DNA of 64,000 bases. Source: Pararoseomonas baculiformis (GTDB lineage Bacteria; Pseudomonadota; Alphaproteobacteria; Acetobacterales; Acetobacteraceae). Positions 42,201 through 48,834 of this stretch are shown here, piece after piece. The position numbers and the translations under genes were made by a program. How positions within the stretch are numbered: the first letter of the stretch is position 1; each line of letters starts with the position of its first letter. Under the pieces are notes generated by a model. It was not told the DNA's origin and ran no database searches. It was given only the letters and a program-made list of their open reading frames with translations. The stretch spans positions 1 to 64,000 of the forward strand of contig NZ_JAGIZB010000009.1 in assembly GCF_017813395.1 (NCBI RefSeq), read 5' to 3'.

Positions 42201-43833
42201 TGAAGTTGTCGCCCGAGGAGAGGGTGATGCTGTTCGCGTAGCTGTCCTCCAGCTTGTCCACGATCGCGGCGAACTGGGCCGCGCGGGTGGTGGCCGCAAG
42301 GCCGGCCTCGAAGTCCGAGGCGTGCAGGATCTGCAGCGTGAAGTGGCCCGAGGCGGGCGCCTCCACCTCCAGCTCATGGGCGGTGGTGATGCCCGACCCC
42401 TCGTTCGGGGAGAGCAGGATCGGGCCGTTCATGCCGTCCGGCAGGTCCTCGGCCGGCACGAAAAGGATCGCTTCCGGCGCGTCCTCCGTCGCGATGATGC
42501 CGGCATATTCCGCGCTGGTAGGGGAGGTGATGGCGAAGGACATCACCGAATCCGACCGCTCCAGCGCCACGAAGGCGTAGAGCTGGCCGTCGATGGTGCC
42601 GAGGGTGATGCTCTCGGGCTCCGGCCCCTTCGCGTCCGAACGCGTGTCGTCAAACAGGTCCGGGCGCTCCTGCAGGAGCATGCGCTCGATCATGTCCCCG
42701 GAGTCGAAGGTCTGGACCAGCCCGGTCTCCGTCACCTCCCAGATCGAGAAGCTGCGACCGCCCAGGGCGTGGATGACATCGATGTCGCCATCGCCGTCGA
42801 TGTCGCCATCCACGGCGGACACCTCAAGCCGGCCTAGGACCGCATCGGCCTTCAGCGCGGCGATCGCCGCGGCCCCGCCGAAGGCCTCCTCGTCCAGGTT
42901 CAGGTCCTTCACCCGGGCGGTGTCGCCGTAATCACCCCATTCCGTGGCGTCGCCCTCATTGGCGGTGACGAGATAAGTCTTGCCCTGGTGGGAGAAGGTG
43001 GCGATGCCGTCCGGCATGTACATGCCGCGGATCGGCGCGGTCACGATGTTCCCGCCGCCATCGCGGTCGGAGATATCGAGGCCGTTACCCTCGATGGAGT
43101 GGTCCTTGGTGCCCAGCGCGTACACGCCCGTATAGGACATGGTTTCCAGGTCGAGCACCGCGATCGCGTTGTTCTCCTGGAGGGTGATATAGGCCGTGAG
43201 CCCGTCCTCGGAGAGGGCGATGTATTCCGGCTCCAGGTCGGTGGCGGCGGTGATGCCGTCCACGCCCGTGATGCGCACGCCGGCCGCGCGCAGCGCCTCC
43301 GTGTCGAAACCCTCGAAGCCGAGGAACTGGCTGTTGCCGGTGGCAACGTCGATGACCGCGACGCCGCCGACCGGATCGCCCGAGGCGTCCACGCCGTAAT
43401 TGTCGTTCGGCTCGCCCTCGATCGCCACCAGCAGGCGGCTGCCATCGGGGGTGAAGGTCACCATGTCCGGCACCGCGCCGACCTCGACCTGGCGGATCAG
43501 CGTGGCGCCGCTGCCATCGGCCGCGATGCGGTAGAAGGCCACCACGCCGTTCCCGCCCGCCTCGGCATTGTCATAGGCCACGGCCATGATGTCGCCATGC
43601 ACGTCCACGCTGTTGCCGGTGCCCAGGCTGCCAAGATCGGCGGCCGGCAGGCTGAAGCGCAGCGCGCCATCGGCGATGGCCAGCGCCTCGACGCCCGTGG
43701 GGCCGAGCACGAGCACGAGGCCGCGCTGCGCGTCATAGGCCACGACCTCGGCGCTGCCTGCGGCCGATTCGGAGCTGTCCTTCGTCCAGAGAAGCCCAGA
43801 GTTGATCGAAGGCATGCAGATGGTCCCCACCAT
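39235..43833 (-). CDS. Secreted RTX phosphoesterase: choice-of-anchor I + 5'-nucleotidase
   Basis: 1,532 residues, acidic, with no N-terminal signal peptide. Residues ~20-470 form a beta-propeller of the choice-of-anchor I type (VPDMVTFTPDGSRLLVAIEGEPND, EYIALSEDGLTAYITLQENNAIAVLDL). Residues ~480-850 are a metallophosphatase domain (LQILHASDFEAG, LSSGDNFIPSPF, SVLGNHEFDYG, LLSHLQQ, VAGGSHAVF). Residues ~900-1,120 match the 5'-nucleotidase C-terminal domain (NLSADANLFVARQVDAAVTVSIKNGGGIRAEI). Residues ~1,190-1,430 carry glycine/aspartate calcium-binding repeats (GGDGRDALYGFAGDDRLVGGAGSDQM). The last ~100 residues are a usual type I secretion tail. No type I exporter genes are nearby. ATG 43,815 is an alternative start. 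It would release phosphate from nucleotides or other esters outside the cell. Confidence 0.88.
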   Translation of the reverse strand: MVGTICMPSINSGLLWTKDSSESAAGSAEVVAYDAQRGLVLVLGPTGVEALAIADGALRFSLPAADLGSLGTGNSVDVHGDIMAVAYDNAEAGGNGVVAFYRIAADGSGATLIRQVEVGAVPDMVTFTPDGSRLLVAIEGEPNDNYGVDASGDPVGGVAVIDVATGNSQFLGFEGFDTEALRAAGVRITGVDGITAATDLEPEYIALSEDGLTAYITLQENNAIAVLDLETMSYTGVYALGTKDHSIEGNGLDISDRDGGGNIVTAPIRGMYMPDGIATFSHQGKTYLVTANEGDATEWGDYGDTARVKDLNLDEEAFGGAAAIAALKADAVLGRLEVSAVDGDIDGDGDIDVIHALGGRSFSIWEVTETGLVQTFDSGDMIERMLLQERPDLFDDTRSDAKGPEPESITLGTIDGQLYAFVALERSDSVMSFAITSPTSAEYAGIIATEDAPEAILFVPAEDLPDGMNGPILLSPNEGSGITTAHELEVEAPASGHFTLQILHASDFEAGLAATTRAAQFAAIVDKLEDSYANSITLSSGDNFIPSPFGAAGTDPTVREELIDLYAWLLGVPAADLAGLTLSQGAIDIAIMNALGVQASVLGNHEFDYGTTALAAAIDFVKGGGSTSGAITSIGAMFPYLSSNLDFSGDSAMRNLFTELLRDAASYATTAEDIATPGGLNAEAADQQVAPWTTITEGGETIGVLGITTQILASISSVGGVRVKDPAGDGGVNNTDELAAVLQPLVDQMTAQGINKIILLSHLQQYQLELDLASKLSGVDVIVAGGSHAVFADGNEPLQPGDTASETYPVIVTGANGKPVAVVNTGSEYSYVGRLVVTFDENGDIITDSINQGVSGPVVVNEDTVSDLWGNEDAYAEGTRGGEVKAVTDAVAAVIQQKDGNVLGYTDVYLEGRRAEVRTEETNLGNLSADANLFVARQVDAAVTVSIKNGGGIRAEIGAVGTGAEAGELPPQANPAAGKPEGAVSQLDIENSLRFNNALSIVTVSAEHLVRIFEHAVAGVAPGATPGSFGQVGGVSFSYDAAATSQVLNADGSVQRAGERIQNLVILGEDGSVLDTIMRNGELVGDASRLIKMVTLSFMADGGDGYPIGRYAQDRIDLLNSDLLTDGAAGFAAKGSEQDALAEYLKAVHGTKETAFEQLDAGQATDERIQNVAVREDTVLGERQDGTDGADRLVGGDGRDALYGFAGDDRLVGGAGSDQMIGGAGNDAYYVDHVGDVVVELSGEGYDQVTASIDYVLGENVEKLILEGSAKLGTGNALDNRILAAEGGGTLYGLGGDDALVGRGGNDQLYGGLGNDRLVGDKGADTMAGGEGDDGYVVDDAGDVVIELAGEGYDRVTALIDYTLGANVEKLMLEGAARIGTGNELDNRILANELGSTLYGLGGNDALVGRGADDLLVGGSGLNRLTGGGGADRFRFDAFGAGNESRILDFAEGEDRIELDGAVFTAFGAAGQLSAASFGLGTEASTADQHLLYNAATGALYYDADGVGGAASIRIGHVAQGTALTAQDIWVV

Positions 43834-44209
43834 GTCGAAGCTGGGACGGTGAGTTAACGAGCCATGAACGGGTCTTCATGCATGGTTTTGTGACAGTTGA
43901 GACGGCACCGACCGCCTGCCGTCGCGGGTGGGGCCACCGCATCCACCCGGAAACGCGCGGCACCGGAAACGCGGTGAGAGCGCCATCTCCCCCGGCTATC
44001 CGAACGAGCCAGCCTTCTCCCCAAAGCGGGAGACCCTGCGCCCCAGCGCCATCATCCGCCAGGGAAGCGAAACCCGGCGAACCGGCTGAGAGCCGGAAAG
44101 CAGAAAGGAGCGGGGCAGCGGCACTGCGTTTTCGTTGCGCCGGGAGGAACCCCGGCGGCGCAACCCGCGTTGGCGCTGCGGCAGCCGAGACGAGGAGCGC
44201 AAGACAGAG
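43834..44209. promoter_or_regulatory. Divergent intergenic region, RTX gene / DUF1206 gene
   Basis: 376 bases with promoters for both directions. On the RTX-coding strand CTGTCAC, one perfect Pho-type half-site, occurs at 43,890-43,896, 57 bases before the RTX start, but no second half-site at 11-base spacing is seen. No gene or hairpin could be recognised in the remainder. Confidence 0.4.
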
Positions 44210-45001
44210 ATGGAGGCAAGACGCCGCGGCCTGGAATGGCTCGCACGCCTGGGCTACGCGGCCCGGGGCCTCGTCAGCTTGCTGGTCGGGCTCATCGCCC
44301 TTCTCGCCGCCGTCAATGGCGGTGGCGAGGTCGCGGGTTCGAAAGGCGCCCTGCAGGCCATCTTCACCCAACCCTGGGGCAGCGCCATGCTGCTCGTCGT
44401 CGCCCTCGGGCTTTTCGGCTTCGCCCTCTGGCGCGCCATGCAGTCCCTCGCGGATGCGGACCGCCGGGGAACGGGCTGGGGCGCCCTGGCAGCCCGCGCG
44501 GGCCAGCTCGTCTCCTCGGTCATCTATGTCAGCCTGGGGATCTTCGCGGTGAACCTCGCCATCGGCGCGGCCAGCGGCGGGGCGGAGGACCAGGCGGCCC
44601 GCGACTGGACCCGCTGGCTCCTGGCGCAGCCCTTCGGGCGCTGGCTGGTCGGCGCGGTCGGCTTGGCGATCCTTGGCGCAGGCCTGGGCATGGGGGCAAA
44701 GGCCTTCACCGCCTCTTTCCGCCGCCATCTGGCCTGCGGGCCCGGCGCGGCGGAATGGGTGATCCCGCTGGGCCGGGCGGGCTACGCGGCGCGGGCCGTG
44801 GTGTTCCTGATTATCAGCGCCTTCCTCATCATCGCCGCCCTCCAGGCCGACCCGAGCGAGGCGCGCGGCCTGGGCGGCGCACTGGTGGCCCTGCAGGCGC
44901 AACCCTTCGGGCGCACGGCGTTCGGCCTGGTCGCCCTGGGCCTGGCCGCGTTCGGCGCTTTCGAGTTCGCGGAGGCACGCTACCGCCGCATCGCGCCCTG
45001 A
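44210..45001 (+). CDS. DUF1206 membrane protein
   Basis: 263 residues made of three similar two-helix units typical of DUF1206: LARLGYAARGLVSLLVGLIALLAAVNGG, AARAGQLVSSVIYVSLGIFAVNLAIGAASGG and LGRAGYAARAVVFLIISAFLIIAALQADPSEARGL. Each has the G-Y-A-A-R-G type motif entering a helix, and each is followed by a shorter helix (PFGRWLVGAVGLAILGAGL, PFGRTAFGLVALGLAAFGAF). It is predicted to have six transmembrane segments. The role is unknown. ATG 44,210 is followed by a positively charged start (MEARRRGLEWLARLGYA), as in homologues. The repeat at 45,027 lies 25 bases after its stop. Confidence 0.88.
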   Translation: MEARRRGLEWLARLGYAARGLVSLLVGLIALLAAVNGGGEVAGSKGALQAIFTQPWGSAMLLVVALGLFGFALWRAMQSLADADRRGTGWGALAARAGQLVSSVIYVSLGIFAVNLAIGAASGGAEDQAARDWTRWLLAQPFGRWLVGAVGLAILGAGLGMGAKAFTASFRRHLACGPGAAEWVIPLGRAGYAARAVVFLIISAFLIIAALQADPSEARGLGGALVALQAQPFGRTAFGLVALGLAAFGAFEFAEARYRRIAP

Positions 45002-45314
45002 CCTCGCCTCCTTGGTTCACCGGTTTCCGGAGAGGGCTCTGCCCTCTCCGGACCTCGCCCGCCAAGGGCCTGAGGCCCTTGGAACCCCATCTGGCTGCCG
45101 CGGATAGGATGCAACACGGGGTTTCTGCCCCTGCTCCTGCCCTTGCAGTCGCCTCCGGTCATGGACCGGAGGCGCACCGTCAGCCGAGCTTTCCAAACCT
45201 CTAGAAGAAGATGATGGTGAGGGGTCCGGGGAGAGGAAGAATTCCTTCTTCCTCTCCCCGGGGCCACAAGCGACGAAGAACCGATAGCTGCAGGCGCCCC
45301 CACAGCCCAGCACG
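45002..45314. other. Convergent intergenic region with repeat copy 2
   Basis: 313 bases between the DUF1206 and cyclase-family stops, almost filled by the composite repeat (45,027-45,261). The rest (45,262-45,314) shows no gene or further hairpin. Confidence 0.7.
45027..45261. repeat. Composite four-hairpin intergenic repeat, copy 2
   Basis: Same order and orientation as copy 1: hairpins at 45,027-45,051 (11-bp perfect stem; loop changed from GCT to TCT), 45,062-45,082, 45,150-45,174 and 45,226-45,261 (16-bp perfect stem). Stems are unchanged between the two copies; differences fall in loops and linkers. It starts 25 bases after the DUF1206 stop, again between convergent genes. Confidence 0.9.
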
Positions 45315-46307
45315 TCAGAAAATGGCGGAAGGCGCCACGGTGGAACCCGAGCCGCCCTGCACTTTCAACGGCTGCACGGCAAAGGCGAACTCGTATTGCC
45401 GCCGCTGGGCCAGCACATCCAGCTTCATGTTCTCCAGCAGGTGCACCCCATGCACCACCAGGGCCAGCTGGTGCACGGGCAGGCTGGCATCCGGCATGGT
45501 CTTGGAGGGCGAGCACTCCACGGGCCAGTTATCCGCCCCCATCAGCATCGGGTTCTGGCGGATGATCCATTCCGCGGCCGCCACGCCCAGCCCGGGGCAG
45601 GAGGCGACGTAGCGGGGATTCTCCTTGCCCCAGAGCAGCCCCCAGCCCGTGTGGATGATAACCGCGTCCCCTTCCTCGATCCGCGTGTTCTGCCGGGACA
45701 GTGCCTGCTCCAGGTCCGCCGGGGTGATCTCATAGGTGTCGGGAAGCGTGGCCACGCCCTTCAGGCCCGCGACATCGATCATCACGCCGCGCGTGAAGAT
45801 CGTGCCCACCGTGTCCACGCCCATTTCCGTGAAGCCGTTGCGGCCGGAAATGCGCGGGATCTGAACGCAGTTGTAGCCCTCGTCCCCGATTGTCTGGTGG
45901 GGAAAGGCATCGAGCTGCGTGCCCACCTGCCCGATCTCCGAAACCACCAGTTCCTCGTTCGAGCCGCGGCGGTTGGCCTGCGGGTTCATGAACATCTGCT
46001 TCAGATGCACGTCGAACCGGCGCGTGCCGAAGAAAGGCATGGTCTGGTTCAGCGTCTGCCCGCACTCCACGATCTCGCCCGTGCGGATCAGCTGGGCGGC
46101 CCGCTTCGCCCGCTCCGGCGTCATCAGGTTCATCGAACCGCGCCGGTCCGCCGGCCCCCAGCGGGACGGGCAGCGGTCCCCGGCGGCGGGCGGCGACCAG
46201 CGCTGCGCCTCCTGCGCCTCGACCGATGAGGCGAACAGCCCGTGCATCCCCGCACAGGCCAGGCAAGCCGTGCCGAACAGGGTCTTCCGGCGCGAAAGCA
46301 TCGTCAT
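45315..46307 (-). CDS. Cyclase-family (kynurenine formamidase-like) periplasmic hydrolase
   Basis: 330 residues. The N-terminus MTMLSRRKTLFGTACLACAG is a twin-arginine signal peptide, so the protein is exported folded. The body is the cyclase/formamidase fold (RGSMNLMTPERAKRAAQLIRTGEIVECGQTL, GADNWPVECSP, VHQLALVVHGVHLLENMKLD). The usual metal motif H-x-G-T-H-x-D-x-P-x-H reads here QVGTQLDAFPH, so two of the histidine positions are Gln, a variant found in one branch of the family. GGAGG precedes ATG 46,307. The substrate is unknown; cyclic amides, isatin-like compounds or lactones are all possible. It is divergent from the GST gene. Confidence 0.82.
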   Translation of the reverse strand: MTMLSRRKTLFGTACLACAGMHGLFASSVEAQEAQRWSPPAAGDRCPSRWGPADRRGSMNLMTPERAKRAAQLIRTGEIVECGQTLNQTMPFFGTRRFDVHLKQMFMNPQANRRGSNEELVVSEIGQVGTQLDAFPHQTIGDEGYNCVQIPRISGRNGFTEMGVDTVGTIFTRGVMIDVAGLKGVATLPDTYEITPADLEQALSRQNTRIEEGDAVIIHTGWGLLWGKENPRYVASCPGLGVAAAEWIIRQNPMLMGADNWPVECSPSKTMPDASLPVHQLALVVHGVHLLENMKLDVLAQRRQYEFAFAVQPLKVQGGSGSTVAPSAIF

Positions 46308-46501
46308 ATGGCATTTCCTCCCGGCGCGCTCTCCGGCCATGATGGATGGCTTCGGGCGGCCAGGGTCCAGAATGGCGGGGCGGAATGGCCAGGGCCACTC
46401 CCGATTTCGCCGGGCTTTCGCCTCTGGACGGCCCGTGCGCCATCAAAACTGCTTGCGCCGCCACCAGCCGGCCGCGGGCCAGAACACCGGGAGTGAATGC
46501 C

Positions 46502-47155
46502 TTGGGCGGACTGCTCATCTGGGGAAGGGCCAATTCGGTCAATGTGCAGAAGGTGCTGTGGTGCTGCGGCGAGCTCGGCCTGCCTTTCGAGCGCCGGGAG
46601 GCCGGGTTGCACTTCGGCATGGTGAACAGCCCCGAATACCGCGCCATGAACCCGAATGGCCGCGTGCCCACCCTGGTGGATGGTGACGTGGTGCTGTGGG
46701 AGTCGAACTCGATCCTGCGCTACCTCGCCCTGCGGGAGATCGAGCGCCGGCCCGATTCCCAAGCCCGCCATCTCTATCCCGCCGGGGCCGCCCCGCGTGC
46801 CCGGATGGAGCGCTGGATGGACTGGACCCTGTCCACCATGCAACCGGCCGAGCGCCCGCTTTTCTGGGGCCTGGTGCGGACCAGGCCCGAGGACCGCGAC
46901 ATGGCCGCCATCACCGCCGCGGCGAAGGCCACCGGCAATGCCTGGAAGATCGTGGATGCCCATCTCGCCCATGGGCGGGACTATCTGGAGGGCGATGACT
47001 TCACCCTCGCCGACATCACGCTCGGCTCCTATGTCCGGCGCTGGTTCAGCATGGAGATCGAATCACGCCCCGATCTGCCGCGACTCCGCCGCTGGCACGA
47101 CCGGCTGAGCGCCCGCCCCGCCTTCCAGAGCCAGATCGCCGGCCCCCTGTCCTGA
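46502..47155 (+). CDS. Glutathione S-transferase family protein
   Basis: 217 residues. N-terminal thioredoxin-like domain (~1-82; LIWGRANSVNVQKVLWCCGELGLPFERREA, NPNGRVPTLVDGDVVLWESNSILRYLA, the last being the cis-Pro and glutathione gamma-glutamyl site E-S-N). C-terminal helical domain (~90-215; DDFTLADITLGSYVRRWF). The likely active residue is Ser in RANSVNVQK. TTG 46,502 has GGGAG 8 bases upstream; GTG 46,493 is the other option. It is divergent from the cyclase gene. The substrate cannot be told. Confidence 0.87.
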   Translation: MGGLLIWGRANSVNVQKVLWCCGELGLPFERREAGLHFGMVNSPEYRAMNPNGRVPTLVDGDVVLWESNSILRYLALREIERRPDSQARHLYPAGAAPRARMERWMDWTLSTMQPAERPLFWGLVRTRPEDRDMAAITAAAKATGNAWKIVDAHLAHGRDYLEGDDFTLADITLGSYVRRWFSMEIESRPDLPRLRRWHDRLSARPAFQSQIAGPLS

Positions 47156-47199
47156 GCAGCCTTCCCGCTTCCGGCGATCAGATCGGCTCCGTCAGCCGA

Positions 47200-47217
47200 G
47201 TGTCATCGCACGGCAAC
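47200..47217 (+). promoter_or_regulatory. Candidate Pho box before the phosphonate hydrolase operon
   Basis: GTGTCAT-CGCA-CGGCAAC, two 7-base half-sites with a 4-base spacer, 69 bases before ATG 47,287. The first half matches CTGTCAT at 6 of 7 positions. The second half and TCAT are identical to the site at 33,557-33,574. A 7-bp inverted repeat GTCAGCC/GGCTGAC (47,191-47,197 / 47,220-47,226) frames it. Confidence 0.45.
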
Positions 47218-47250
47218 AGGGCTGACGCCATGCTGTAGCCGCACCGCACT

Positions 47251-47276
47251 AAGGGGTCCCGCGCTACGGACCCCTT
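47251..47276 (+). terminator. Hairpin between GST gene and hydrolase operon
   Basis: A 9-bp perfect stem (AAGGGGTCC/GGACCCCTT) with an 8-base loop, ending 10 bases before ATG 47,287. It could end GST transcripts or, if it lies in the leader of the operon, mask the weak ribosome site of the hydrolase gene. Which of the two depends on where transcription starts. Confidence 0.4.
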
Positions 47277-47286
47277 GGCGGACGGA

Positions 47287-48834
47287 ATGCCTCTCAACAC
47301 CTCGTCTCATCGCAACGTGCTCCTGGTTGTCGTGGACCAGTGGCGCGCGGATTTTGTCCCGGCCCTCGGCGCCGGCTTCCTGAAGACACCGAATCTCGAC
47401 CGCCTGTGCCGGGAAGGCGTGACCTTCCGCAACCACGTCACGAACACCGTGCCCTGCGGCCCGGCGCGCGCGAGCCTGCTGACGGGCCTCTACCTGATGA
47501 ATCACCGCGCGGTGCAGAACACCGTGCCGCTGGATGCCCGCCACACCAACCTGGCGAAGGAGCTGCGGCGCATCGGCTATGATCCGGCGCTGATCGGCTA
47601 CACCACCACCACGCCCGACCCGCGCACGACCGGCGAACGCGACCCGCGCTTCACCACGCTGGGCGACCTGATGGACGGCTTCAGGGCCGTGGGTGCCTTC
47701 GAGCCGACCATGGACGGGTATTTCGGCTGGCTGGCGCAGAAGGGCTTCACCCTGCCGCCGAACCGCGAGGATATCTGGCTGCCGGAGGGCGAGGATTGCC
47801 TGCCCGGCGTGACCAACCGCCCCAGCCGCATTCTCGCCGAGTTCTCGGACACGGCCTACTTCACCGAACGCGCGCTGACCTATCTCAAGGGCCGCAACGG
47901 CAAGCCGTGGTTCCTGCATCTCGGCTATTACCGCCCGCACCCGCCCTTCATCGCCCCCGCGCCCTATCACGACATGTACCGGCCGGAGGACATGCCGGCC
48001 CTGCACCGGCGCGAGACCTGGCAGGCCGAGGCCAGGCAGCACCCGCTGTTGAACTTCTACCTGCGCGGCATCAGCCAGGGCTCCTTCTTCCACGGCGCCG
48101 GCGGCGCCGCGACGGAGCTGGACCCCGCCGCCATCGCCCAGATGCGCGCCACCTATTCCGGCATGATCTCCGAGGTGGATGCGGCGCTCGGCCAGGTGAT
48201 CGCCTATCTGGACCAGACGAACCAGTGGAAGGACACGCTGGTCATCTTCACCTCCGACCATGGCGAGCAGCTGGGCGACCACTACCTGCTCGGCAAGGTC
48301 GGCTACCACGATGAGAGCTTCCGCATCCCGCTGGTGATCAAGGCCCCCGATGCCCCGCCCGGCAGCGCCGGCCGGATCGAGGATGCCTTCACCGAAAGCG
48401 TGGACGTGATGCCGACCATCCTCGAATGGCTCGGCGGAGAGAAGCCGCGCAACGCGGATGGCCATTCCCTCCTGCCCCTGGTGGCGGGCGAGAAGCCCGC
48501 GGATTGGCGCGACCATCTCTTCTACGAGTACGACTTCCGCGACGTCTTCTACTCCCGCCCCGAGGACAGCCTGGGCCTGCATATGGACGACTGCTCGCTC
48601 TGCGTCGTGCAGGACGAGAACTGGAAATACGTCCATTTCGCCGCGCTGCCGCCGCTTCTCTTCGACCTGGAGAAGGACCCGCACGGCTTCGAGAATCTGG
48701 CGGACGAGCCCGCCTATGCCGGCGTGGTGCGCGACTACGCGCAGCGCGCCCTGTCGCACCGCATGCGCCATGCCGAGCGCACGCTGACCCATTTCCGCGC
48801 CACCCCCCAAGGTCTTGAGGAGCGTAACCCGTGA
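47287..48834 (+). CDS. Phosphonate monoester hydrolase / phosphodiesterase (sulfatase superfamily)
   Basis: 515 residues. The sulfatase-type signature C57-G-P-A-R61 predicts conversion of Cys57 to formylglycine. Metal ligands are at VVVDQWRADF (D17, Q18) and TSDHGEQLGDHYLLGK. From my memory of the family it closely resembles Rhizobium phosphonate monoester hydrolase along its whole length (LYLMNHRAVQNTVPLDARHTN, GYTTTTPDPRTT, ESVDVMPTILEWLGGE). Those enzymes cut phosphonate monoesters, phosphodiesters and, weakly, sulfates. No signal peptide is present, so the substrate must be imported, which fits the downstream ABC transporter coupled by a GTGATG overlap. ATG 47,287 is preferred over TTG 47,275. 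Confidence 0.9.
   Translation: MPLNTSSHRNVLLVVVDQWRADFVPALGAGFLKTPNLDRLCREGVTFRNHVTNTVPCGPARASLLTGLYLMNHRAVQNTVPLDARHTNLAKELRRIGYDPALIGYTTTTPDPRTTGERDPRFTTLGDLMDGFRAVGAFEPTMDGYFGWLAQKGFTLPPNREDIWLPEGEDCLPGVTNRPSRILAEFSDTAYFTERALTYLKGRNGKPWFLHLGYYRPHPPFIAPAPYHDMYRPEDMPALHRRETWQAEARQHPLLNFYLRGISQGSFFHGAGGAATELDPAAIAQMRATYSGMISEVDAALGQVIAYLDQTNQWKDTLVIFTSDHGEQLGDHYLLGKVGYHDESFRIPLVIKAPDAPPGSAGRIEDAFTESVDVMPTILEWLGGEKPRNADGHSLLPLVAGEKPADWRDHLFYEYDFRDVFYSRPEDSLGLHMDDCSLCVVQDENWKYVHFAALPPLLFDLEKDPHGFENLADEPAYAGVVRDYAQRALSHRMRHAERTLTHFRATPQGLEERNP

Noticed and set aside
40135-42837. 900-residue open frame opposite the RTX gene
   Set aside because: It is an antisense shadow caused by high GC and codon bias. 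Its translation is His/Arg/Gly-rich with no recognisable domain, whereas the minus-strand protein has clear domains.
43890-43896. CTGTCAC half-site before the RTX gene as a Pho box
   Set aside because: Only one half-site is present; nothing fits at 11-base spacing. Kept as a remark, not as a site.
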